Below, piece after piece: positions 1 through 6,488 of a DNA stretch of 9,691 nucleotides. The notes under the pieces are model-generated. The model searched no databases and was not told where the DNA came from. It was given only the letters and a program-made list of their open reading frames with translations. Both the position numbers and the translations under genes were made by a program. The stretch's first letter is position 1; the number at the start of each line of letters is the position of its first letter. Where the stretch lies: assembly GCA_031277235.1 (NCBI GenBank), contig JAITMT010000317.1, positions 1-9,691 on the forward strand. Direction: 5' to 3'. The stretch is from Tannerella sp. (lineage in GTDB: Bacteria > Bacteroidota > Bacteroidia > Bacteroidales > Tannerellaceae).

Positions 1-10
1 CAGCCTTTCC

Positions 11-985
11 CTAATACGCCCGTTCCGAGAAATAGTCGGCTAAAAGCAGGAGTCCGGCGCGGGCTTCGGAAGCGGGAAAACTGTTGATGATTTCGATGGC
101 TTTTTGCCGAAATTCCATCAATCGCCGCTCGGCATATTCAATACCGCCGCTTTGTTTGGCGAAAGCAATCAATGCAGAAACATTTTCGTTGGTAAAATCC
201 TGGTTTCTAATGATTTTTATATATCTATCCCGTTCCTTTTCCGTAGAATTCTGCAAGGCATAGAGCAACGGAAGGGAGATTTTTCCCTCGCGAATGTCAT
301 TGCCTGTCGGCTTTCCGATTTCTATATCTTCGTAATAATCAAATATATCGTCCTTAATTTGGAAGCAATACCCCAGATATTCACCGAAATAGCGGCATTG
401 CTGTACCGTTTCGGCTGGCGCTCCGGCAGAAATGGCGCCGATTTCCGCGCAGGCTGAAATGAGCGTCGCCGTCTTTTTATGAATGACGGAAAAATATTTT
501 TCTTCATTCAAATAATGATTTTCAGCATTATCCAACTGCATCAATTCGCCTTCGGCAAGTTCGCGACATACCTGCGCAACAATATGCGTAGTCATCAAAT
601 TACCGGTATCAACGGCTTTCAACATGACCCCCGCCAGCAGGAAATCACCGGTCAGCACGGCTACCCGATTGTCAAAAATGGCATTGAGCGAAGGCACGCC
701 GCGCCGCTGTTTCGTGTCGTCCACGACATCGTCGTGAATCAGCGTTGTCGTGTGCAAAATCTCGATTAACACCGAATAGTCAATCGAAACGGGCGAAATT
801 TCGCCGGTAGCCTTCGCCGTCAAAAGCAATAAAAGCGGACGGACGTGCTTGCCTTTTGAAGAAAGGACGTGAAGCAACGCCTCCTCCAAGAGCGGGATTT
901 CTGTTTGAATAACTTCTGATAAACTCTTCTTAAACTGCTCAAATTCAAGCAATACCGGTTTTATTATTTGTGATAAATCTATCAT
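11..985 (-). CDS. Long-chain trans-polyprenyl diphosphate synthase (IspB-like, probable quinone side-chain synthesis)
   Basis: The 324-residue product has the usual length and layout of a trans-prenyl diphosphate synthase, which adds isopentenyl diphosphate units head-to-tail to an allylic primer in the cytoplasm. The first aspartate-rich motif is DDVVD at residues 85-89, preceded by HTTTLIH and followed by RRG (94-96). The second is DDIFD at 212-216, followed by GKPTGNDIREGKISLPLL. GKHVRP (45-50) fits the isopentenyl diphosphate site. Small residues (threonines 79-81) a few positions before the first motif resemble long-chain (C35-C45) enzymes rather than farnesyl synthases. By family knowledge the product would be the side chain of menaquinone, but exact chain length cannot be read from sequence. 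The ATG at 983-985 lies just downstream of a good Bacteroidota promoter, so the gene can be transcribed independently of the ETF operon upstream. An undecaprenyl or other chain-length role is possible but less likely. Confidence 0.93.
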   Translation of the reverse strand: MIDLSQIIKPVLLEFEQFKKSLSEVIQTEIPLLEEALLHVLSSKGKHVRPLLLLLTAKATGEISPVSIDYSVLIEILHTTTLIHDDVVDDTKQRRGVPSLNAIFDNRVAVLTGDFLLAGVMLKAVDTGNLMTTHIVAQVCRELAEGELMQLDNAENHYLNEEKYFSVIHKKTATLISACAEIGAISAGAPAETVQQCRYFGEYLGYCFQIKDDIFDYYEDIEIGKPTGNDIREGKISLPLLYALQNSTEKERDRYIKIIRNQDFTNENVSALIAFAKQSGGIEYAERRLMEFRQKAIEIINSFPASEARAGLLLLADYFSERAY

Positions 986-1003
986 TTATGTTCCATTAAC
1001 AAC

Positions 1004-1035
1004 GCAAAGGTAATCAAAATCCGGGAATGCGCCAA
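1004..1035 (-). promoter_or_regulatory. Bacteroidota-type promoter of the polyprenyl synthase gene
   Basis: On the minus strand, TTG (1035-1033) is followed by 20 bases and then TACCTTTGC (1012-1004). This matches the Bacteroidota housekeeping promoter, with a TTG-containing -33 box, 19-21 bases and TAnnTTTG at -7. The transcript would start close to position 1000, giving a leader of about 15 bases before the ATG at 985. It is the best-formed promoter in the window. The start site is inferred, not shown. Confidence 0.7.
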
Positions 1036-1086
1036 TAACTTTAATCGAAAATGTATCGTAGGGGCTATCTTGAAAGTCCTTTTGAA

Positions 1087-1109
1087 CACAAATGACACAA
1101 AATGCACAA
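1087..1109. repeat. Three CACAA copies at 9-base spacing
   Basis: CACAA occurs on the plus strand at 1087-1091, 1096-1100 and 1105-1109 (TTGTG on the minus strand), each starting 9 bases after the previous one. The bases between the first two pairs are similar (ATGA, AATG). The array lies about 50 bases upstream of the -33 box of the prenyl synthase promoter, a position where an activator could bind. The copies are only five bases long in A/T-rich DNA, so chance is a real alternative. Confidence 0.25.
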
Positions 1110-1151
1110 GTTTGTATTTTATTAAAAATGAATAAATTACGAGTTTACATT

Positions 1152-1177
1152 CACGGGTTTATGAGCAAAACCCCGTG
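1152..1177 (-). terminator. Probable hairpin terminator after the ETF operon
   Basis: CACGGG (1152-1157) pairs with CCCGTG (1172-1177). After one bulged C at 1171, TTT (1158-1160) pairs with AAA (1168-1170), leaving a loop of about 7 bases. The stem begins 34 bases beyond the stop of the EtfBA fusion gene and lies before the prenyl synthase promoter, the expected place for a terminator. On the minus strand the flank is A/T-rich without a clean T run. The better T-rich tract follows in the plus direction, where no gene needs it. It may end transcription only partly. Confidence 0.45.
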
Positions 1178-1211
1178 TATTTTGTATAATTTGTTCTTTT
1201 TCCTGAAATTT

Positions 1212-3158
1212 CTATTTAACCTCCACTCCAAAAGTGAATCCATTCTTCACTCTTTCAATCAGTTCGGGTACGATATCCAAATATTCGCCGACGAGTCCGA
1301 AGTCGGCGTTACGGAAGATGGGAGCTTTGGAGTCGTGGTTGATAGCCACGATTTTACCTGCTTCCTTGATACCCGCGAGATGCTGAATGGAGCCGCCGAC
1401 GCCGATTGCCACATACACTTTCGGGCGGACGGTTTTGCCGGTCTGTCCGATTTGCCGGGCGTATTCGGCGTAGCCTTCATCCACAACCGCGCGGGAGCAA
1501 GCCCATTCCGCCTTCAAACCTTTGTCTTTGAGGGCTTGTGTGAGGTCTTTGAGCGATTTCAGTTCATCAACAACCGTACCGCGTCCGCCGGCAACGATGA
1601 TGTCCGCCTCAAAAAGCGACGCCAAGCCACCTTCGCCGCGAACAGTTTCAAGAATTTTTGTAACAAATTCACTTTCATCAAGTTGCAGGTTAAATTCGGT
1701 AATGATTCCTTTTCTGCCTTCCTCGCGTTCGGGCACCGAAAAAGTTCCTGCGCGGGCGGTCGAAATTTGCGGATACACGAAGCCGAGAATGGTCGCCAAC
1801 TTGCTTTCGCCAAAAGTCGGACGGCGACTGTGAAGAATGGGACGGATAACTTCCTTGCTTTTGCGATCCACGTAATCGCCGATTTCCAATGCGGTACAGT
1901 CGGCGGTAACGCCCGAGCCGGTTCTCATGCCGATACGCGGCGCGAGTTCACGACCTGCGGTGGTAGCCGCAAAAAGCGCAATTTCGGGTTTGCGTTCCTT
2001 GATAATTTGCGTAATAATCGAAGTATAGGGAAGTATCAAATATTCTTCCAACCGGTCGTTGTCTGCCACAATCACCTCGTCGGAACCGTGTTCAATCAGT
2101 TTTTGAGCCAGATTTTTCACATTTTTACCAATCAGAACGGTAGTAATTTTCGTGTCGTTGCCCAGTTCTGCCGCCAGGTTGCGGGCAGGCGTTAAAAGTT
2201 CCAGCGAAGGACGCGCAATATCGCCTTTCACCACTTCCGCCCAGGTCAAAATACCCTTATTGTCGCCGCGCTCGTCAACAATCTTGAAATCAGAGGTTTC
2301 AACTTCCTTTTTCTTTTTTGCTTCCTTTTTAACCAGCACATTACCGCCCTTCTTGATGTTTTCTATCAGGGAATCAACAAGTTGGTCTTCATTGGAACCT
2401 GTTGCCATGACAATCGGCGGACGATCCGATTCAATGTTTTCGACCGTGGCAACCCTTGTAGGCGAACCGTTTGTGCCAATCACCGCCTGATCTTCCGGCG
2501 ACATGTGCACATCCTCAACCGATTTTACGATAATATCGGTGTGACGCGCCTTAATCGCCCCAATCAGAGACGCTTTACGCGGTTTGATGCCGGTCGGCGT
2601 GAACGAAATGACGCACGGCGTCGGCAGTTGCATCATCTGATAACCGCCTTCAATAATGCGGCGCGCGGTGATGGTGCAGTCGGCGTTGGGCGTGATGCGT
2701 TCCACAAAAGTAGCCTGCGGAAGTCCCATAGCCTCAGCCACTTGCGAGGGGACGTGCGCCGTGTCGCCGTCGGACGACTGCCTGCCCGCGAGCACGATAA
2801 ACGGCTCACTGTCATCCTTGTTAAAACCAAGATTTTTCAATAAAGTGCTGATTGCCAAACCTGTAGCAAAAGTATCCGAGCCGCCGAGTTTGCGGTCGCT
2901 GAGCAGATATGCCTCGTCGTAACCCATTGCCAAAGCGTTTTTCAGCGACGGTTCAAATGCGGGCGGTCCCATCGAAACGACCATCATACGCGCATCGGGA
3001 TAATTTTTTTTCAGTTGCAAACCGGCTTCGAGTCCGAATGTGCAGTCAATGTTGATGATTGACTTTGCTTTTGTGCGGTCCATGGCTCCGTCTTCGCCCA
3101 TCCGCATTTCGCTGGGCAACGGAACCTGTTTGATTAATGAAATGATTGTAAGTGCCAT
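1212..3158 (-). CDS. etfBA: Electron transfer flavoprotein, EtfB-EtfA single-chain fusion
   Basis: This soluble flavoprotein carries electrons between dehydrogenases and an acceptor, here probably the ETF-QO encoded upstream. The 648 residues form one uninterrupted frame. EtfB spans about 1-270 and includes the nucleotide-site segment AGRQSSDGDTAHVPSQ (124-139) and GLPQATFVERI. A lysine-rich linker follows at about 276-287. EtfA starts near 301 (KGILTWAEVVKGDIARP) and carries GRELAPRIG (402-410) and GSGVTADCTAL. Its FAD domain has CSRAVVD (Arg556), GQTGK (Thr573), SIQH (His593) and the adenine-side AIN-HDSKAPIFRNADFG, so the FAD contacts known from human EtfA are kept. The usual ISGAIQH reads VGGSIQH. 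ETF is normally two proteins of about 260 and 320 residues, so the length equals their sum. There is no methionine near the junction, so separate EtfA initiation is unlikely. The gene starts 24 bases after the acidic protein's stop and is last in the unit. Confidence 0.95.
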   Translation of the reverse strand: MALTIISLIKQVPLPSEMRMGEDGAMDRTKAKSIINIDCTFGLEAGLQLKKNYPDARMMVVSMGPPAFEPSLKNALAMGYDEAYLLSDRKLGGSDTFATGLAISTLLKNLGFNKDDSEPFIVLAGRQSSDGDTAHVPSQVAEAMGLPQATFVERITPNADCTITARRIIEGGYQMMQLPTPCVISFTPTGIKPRKASLIGAIKARHTDIIVKSVEDVHMSPEDQAVIGTNGSPTRVATVENIESDRPPIVMATGSNEDQLVDSLIENIKKGGNVLVKKEAKKKKEVETSDFKIVDERGDNKGILTWAEVVKGDIARPSLELLTPARNLAAELGNDTKITTVLIGKNVKNLAQKLIEHGSDEVIVADNDRLEEYLILPYTSIITQIIKERKPEIALFAATTAGRELAPRIGMRTGSGVTADCTALEIGDYVDRKSKEVIRPILHSRRPTFGESKLATILGFVYPQISTARAGTFSVPEREEGRKGIITEFNLQLDESEFVTKILETVRGEGGLASLFEADIIVAGGRGTVVDELKSLKDLTQALKDKGLKAEWACSRAVVDEGYAEYARQIGQTGKTVRPKVYVAIGVGGSIQHLAGIKEAGKIVAINHDSKAPIFRNADFGLVGEYLDIVPELIERVKNGFTFGVEVK

Positions 3159-3182
3159 TCTATTTATTTCTATATATTTTCG

Positions 3183-4712
3183 TTATTTTTCCGCTTTATA
3201 AATCTCATAAATTGATTTTACTTCATAGCGGTCATCCAATCGCATAATTCCTGCATTGATTTCCTTTTCCACCGTTTCGTAGTCTCCGCTGGGGAGGTTG
3301 TCCACCAGGTCTGTGTCGAACAGCCGTTTGATTTTGGGCAAAAGTTCCTTGCCGCAGAAATTCATCGGCTCAAACATGATCATTCCGGCAAATTCGGCGT
3401 CGTAATAGTCTGTATTGTGAATGTTTTCGTACAGAAAATCAAGCAGTTCGCTGTACCAAGCAATAACTTCGGGTCGCCTTTCGGGTTGAAAACGCAGTAT
3501 CATATCGAACACCGCCGGAGCCAGCGATTTGAAAAAAACATGCAAATTCGGCTCCTTTTCATAGGCGAGCAATGCCGGAAGTTGGTCTTTAGCAATCTGA
3601 TAAAGGACAGGAACGATTATGTCGGAAGCGCCATCGCCAAAAAAGAAATCATGAAAATCTTCGCTTTGCCGCATCACTTCCAGAACGACGGGCAAACTTT
3701 CGGTAGCCTTGAGTTCAGCCAGCAAATAAAGGGCGTGCGTAAGACTTCCGTACAAATTTTCCGCCTCATTTATGGGGGAAATTTCGCGGCAATTTTGTCC
3801 GATTTCATATAAAATGCAGTGTTCCAAATCTTTAATCAATGATTCGCGGGGCAATGATAAAATGTCGTCCAGCGTTTTTTTATTGATTCCGTCATTATTT
3901 TTCGGGTCAAAAATCGCTTCCAATTCCCGGTGTTTCAGTTCCAATGCTTGCGGATATTCGGGATATTCGTATTTGTAGGGCGTGTGAGGCAGTGATTTGC
4001 TTCTTTCCAAAATGTCCTGGAAACTGTCCATTCTTGTCAAAAATTCTCCTTTTTCTTCATCGGACAGTTTATCGAAATGCTCCCTCATGGCTGCGTCAAA
4101 TTCGGAATCTTCCTCATTATCATCCTCTTCCTCATTATCATCCTCTTCCTCATCCTCATCCCGTATGATAAAATCATAATCGTCGCCGACCGCTTTTTCC
4201 AGCGTGGACAAATAACGGTTGAGTTCGCTGCGGGTCTCCACAATCAGCATCGGTTTGCCCTCATATCCGAACTCGTACGCTATCAGCGGAATATCGTCGG
4301 TATCTTCTTCCAGAATATACTGCGCCACGCCAAAATCCTTGTGCGGTCGAAAACCCAAATCTTCGGCATATTCCAGCGCTCCATAAATGATGTTATGCGC
4401 TTCGTCATAGTTTGCAGGCTTGAAATCATCTCCAAAACGGTCTTTTATTTCGTTGTATTCTTCCTCCGAAACATTAAACCGATAACCTGCATCTTTTAAG
4501 CCAAGACAGTAAGTATCAACGAGATAAAAGCCAAATGTATAGTTTCCGTTCACATGCCGGCGCGCCACAAGAATATTGCATTCGCCGACGTCTTCCCATT
4601 CGGGCGTAATCAAACATTCTGCAACAGGCAAGTTCCGGGCTTTTTTCCTGATATAGTTTTCAGGCGATAGCAAGACCGGTTTCTGAGGCGCTTTTTTCGT
4701 TTTTTTCGACAT
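3183..4712 (-). CDS. Uncharacterised acidic protein encoded between ETF-QO and ETF
   Basis: I cannot assign a function to this 509-residue protein. It has three visible parts. The N-terminal part (about 20-180), after a lysine-rich start, contains GECNILVARRHVNGNYTFG and LVDTYCLGLKDA and looks like a folded alpha/beta domain. Residues 185-204 are an almost purely acidic, low-complexity stretch (D, E, two N) built partly from a duplicated six-residue unit. The C-terminal part (about 205-509) is mostly helical. Its segment 320-430 (LTHALYLLAELKATESLPVVLEVM, then FFFGDGASDIIVPVL) resembles HEAT-like repeats and, from memory, the DUF1186 pattern; this is unverified. No signal peptide or membrane helix is seen, so it is probably cytoplasmic. 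It starts 15 bases after the ETF-QO stop and ends 24 bases before EtfBA, so it is almost certainly co-expressed with both. A role in ETF/ETF-QO assembly or regulation is only a guess from position; it could equally be unrelated. Confidence 0.85.
   Translation of the reverse strand: MSKKTKKAPQKPVLLSPENYIRKKARNLPVAECLITPEWEDVGECNILVARRHVNGNYTFGFYLVDTYCLGLKDAGYRFNVSEEEYNEIKDRFGDDFKPANYDEAHNIIYGALEYAEDLGFRPHKDFGVAQYILEEDTDDIPLIAYEFGYEGKPMLIVETRSELNRYLSTLEKAVGDDYDFIIRDEDEEEDDNEEEDDNEEDSEFDAAMREHFDKLSDEEKGEFLTRMDSFQDILERSKSLPHTPYKYEYPEYPQALELKHRELEAIFDPKNNDGINKKTLDDILSLPRESLIKDLEHCILYEIGQNCREISPINEAENLYGSLTHALYLLAELKATESLPVVLEVMRQSEDFHDFFFGDGASDIIVPVLYQIAKDQLPALLAYEKEPNLHVFFKSLAPAVFDMILRFQPERRPEVIAWYSELLDFLYENIHNTDYYDAEFAGMIMFEPMNFCGKELLPKIKRLFDTDLVDNLPSGDYETVEKEINAGIMRLDDRYEVKSIYEIYKAEK
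4112..4147. repeat. Perfect 18-base tandem duplication inside the acidic protein gene
   Basis: The 18-base unit at 4112-4129 is repeated exactly at 4130-4147, followed by a decayed partial copy (CCTCATCCTCATCC). On the coding (minus) strand it gives the duplicated acidic unit around residues 189-200 (EEDDNE type). Because 18 is a multiple of three, copy number can change by slippage without breaking the frame, so the linker length may vary among strains. That variation is inference. Confidence 0.85.
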
Positions 4713-4727
4713 GTTTTTGCAATCAAA

Positions 4728-6389
4728 CTACATATATTTGTAATCCGGACCGTTTCCGCCGTTGGGGACGTTCCACGTGATGCCGGCGGCGGGTTCCTTG
4801 ATGTCGCAAGTTTTGCAGTGAACGCAGTTTTCGCCGTGGATACGCAATTCCTGATGCCCGGTCGCCTTGTCGGTGTGCAGTTCGTAAACCTCTGCCGGAC
4901 AATAGTATTGACACGGCGCACCGTATTTCTTGATGTTGATTTCCGAATAGGAATTGGAATTATTTACCTGCAAATGAACAACTTGCTCCTCGTCGTGATG
5001 GGTAGCGGAATAGAAAACGGCGTCCACCTTGCTGAAAACGTAGGGTTTATCCAGGTCAATTTTTGCGAGTTTATCTTTGAAAAGCGATTTTTTGAAATCG
5101 GCGAAAGTTTTCGTTTCGCTGCTGTCGGTATGCGAGGACAGTTTTCCGAAGAAACCGGCTCCACCCGAAACGATCTGGGTACCAAAGTTAAACATGCCTG
5201 CAAACGTGCCTTTCGCAAATCCCTGACGGAAATTGCGGACAGGATATAAGTCCTTGTAAATCACGCTTTCGTTCACATATTTTTCATACGCGGAAAGCGT
5301 ATTGTCCGAAAAATCATTTTTCTCGAAAGCCGCCAAAGCCGCCTTGGCAGCCATCATGCCAGAATACATGCCGAGATGTACGCCCTTAAGGGCAGGCATG
5401 GCAAGGAATCCCGCCGAATCGCCCACAATCATGGCGCCGTCGGTGTAATATTTTGTCAGTGAGTAATATCCGCCTTCGGGAAGCGATTTTGCACCGTATT
5501 CGAGCAATTTTCCCTTTTCGATAAATTTCGACACGAACGGATGCGTTTTCCAAATCTGGAAGGCTTTGAATACGTCGTAAGTCGGGTCGGCAAAGTCCAG
5601 CCCCAGCACCAGACCAATCGCTACCTTGTTGTCTTTCAGCCCGTAAATGAATCCGCCGCCAAAGACATTGTCCGCTTCTGCCGGATAACCCATTGTGTGA
5701 TAGACTTCTCCGGGCTTAACGACGCCTTCGGGAACACTCCACAATTCCTTCACTCCGAGCGAATAAACCTGTGGATTTTTGCCGTGATGCAGGTCTTTTT
5801 GCGTAATCAGTTTTTTCGCCAGACTGCCGCGCGTTCCTTCGGCGAAAATCGTCAGCGAAGCCTCTACCCGCGTACCTTCCACATAGTTTTCCAGTTTGTT
5901 TCCGTGATGATCCAATCCGGTATCAATACATTTTGCGCCTGCCACTTTTCCCGATTCGTCATACAGAATCTCGCTCATCGCGAAACCGGGATAAATATCC
6001 ACGCCCCGTTCCGTAGCCTTTTGGGCAAGAAAACGGCATATTTCGGCAAGGGAAGCCGTGTATAAGCCTTCGTTGCTCATGTATGGCGGGTGAAACGGCA
6101 TTTTGAAACCGCCCGACCGGTTGAGCATGTACATCTCGTCGGACGAAACTTTCGAGTCGAAAGGAATTTCATCAAACCCTGCATCCGAAAGTAAATCCTT
6201 GAATACCTGCGGTTTAATTACTGCGCCCGACAGGATGTGCGCTCCAATGGAACTCCCCTTGTCAACCAGTAAAATCTGTTTTTGTAACCCCTTTTCTTTC
6301 AATAAATCGGCAAGCCGAATAGCCGTTGCCAAGCCTGAAGGACCTCCCCCGATTATCAGGACGTCTGTCTTTACCGTATTAATAGTCAT
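4728..6389 (-). CDS. Electron transfer flavoprotein:quinone oxidoreductase (ETF-QO), mitochondrial type
   Basis: This enzyme takes electrons from reduced ETF through FAD and one 4Fe-4S cluster and passes them to membrane quinone; in this kind of bacterium the quinone would be menaquinone. The 553 residues begin with a Rossmann FAD site (VLIIGGGPSGLATA, glycines 14-19). A second FAD segment is VGDSAGF (322-328). The quinone/membrane region is typical of ETF-QO (GGGFIYGL, WKTHPFV, YGAKSLPEGGYYS, PALKGVHLGMYSG). The C-terminal ferredoxin-like domain has Cys497, Cys522, Cys525 and Cys528. Their spacing equals that of the human cluster ligands, and the end (TWNVPNGGNGPDYKYM) also matches the human pattern. 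FixC plus FixX is the main alternative, but FixC is about 430 residues and FixX is separate. No signal peptide is seen; the protein should be a peripheral membrane protein on the cytoplasmic face. The gene is first in the ETF unit and is preceded by a -7 type promoter box. Confidence 0.96.
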   Translation of the reverse strand: MTINTVKTDVLIIGGGPSGLATAIRLADLLKEKGLQKQILLVDKGSSIGAHILSGAVIKPQVFKDLLSDAGFDEIPFDSKVSSDEMYMLNRSGGFKMPFHPPYMSNEGLYTASLAEICRFLAQKATERGVDIYPGFAMSEILYDESGKVAGAKCIDTGLDHHGNKLENYVEGTRVEASLTIFAEGTRGSLAKKLITQKDLHHGKNPQVYSLGVKELWSVPEGVVKPGEVYHTMGYPAEADNVFGGGFIYGLKDNKVAIGLVLGLDFADPTYDVFKAFQIWKTHPFVSKFIEKGKLLEYGAKSLPEGGYYSLTKYYTDGAMIVGDSAGFLAMPALKGVHLGMYSGMMAAKAALAAFEKNDFSDNTLSAYEKYVNESVIYKDLYPVRNFRQGFAKGTFAGMFNFGTQIVSGGAGFFGKLSSHTDSSETKTFADFKKSLFKDKLAKIDLDKPYVFSKVDAVFYSATHHDEEQVVHLQVNNSNSYSEINIKKYGAPCQYYCPAEVYELHTDKATGHQELRIHGENCVHCKTCDIKEPAAGITWNVPNGGNGPDYKYM

Positions 6390-6430
6390 ATTTTTAATAA
6401 CTTAATTTATTTGATTGCTATTTTTACCGT

Positions 6431-6439
6431 GCAAAGGTA
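6431..6439 (-). promoter_or_regulatory. -7 promoter box for the ETF-QO operon
   Basis: The minus strand reads TACCTTTGC at 6439-6431, the same nine bases as in the prenyl synthase promoter and a match to the Bacteroidota TAnnTTTG element. Transcription would begin near 6425, leaving an A/T-rich leader of about 35 bases before the ATG at 6389. No TTG is found 19-21 bases upstream, so the -33 box is weak or absent. Activation by another factor is possible. Confidence 0.55.
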
Positions 6440-6460
6440 AGGATTAATTATTTTTTTTCC

Positions 6461-6469
6461 TATTTTTGC
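6461..6469 (+). promoter_or_regulatory. -7 promoter box for trmB
   Basis: TATTTTTGC at 6461-6469 fits the Bacteroidota -7 element on the plus strand. The start site would be near 6474-6476, about 13 bases before the trmB ATG at 6489. No clear TTG occurs at the -33 distance; that position falls inside the opposing ETF-QO -7 box. The surrounding tract is very A/T-rich, so a chance match is possible. Confidence 0.45.
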
Positions 6470-6488
6470 ACAAAAAAATATTGCCGGT

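Noticed and set aside
1087..1109. CRISPR array or origin iterons
   Set aside because: The repeated unit is five bases with a 9-base period and only three copies; there are no spacers, replication gene or cas genes.
1092..2195. A 367-codon plus-strand open frame starting in the gap and running across the ETF fusion gene
   Set aside because: It is antisense to the EtfA part of a clearly conserved gene, has no recognisable domains and is rich in residues expected from reading the complementary strand.
2250..2330. A separate etfA gene start at the beta/alpha junction
   Set aside because: There is no stop codon, no methionine and no ribosome site around the junction; the frame continues through the lysine-rich linker.
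3997..4179. Plus-strand frames rich in Ser/Leu or Ile/Pro/His repeats
   Set aside because: They are the reverse reading of the acidic tandem repeat in the minus-strand gene and have no independent support.
4728..6389. FixC-FixX fusion of a nitrogen-fixation electron bifurcation system
   Set aside because: Length, the quinone-region motifs and the C-terminal cysteine spacing match ETF-QO, and no nitrogen-fixation genes are present.
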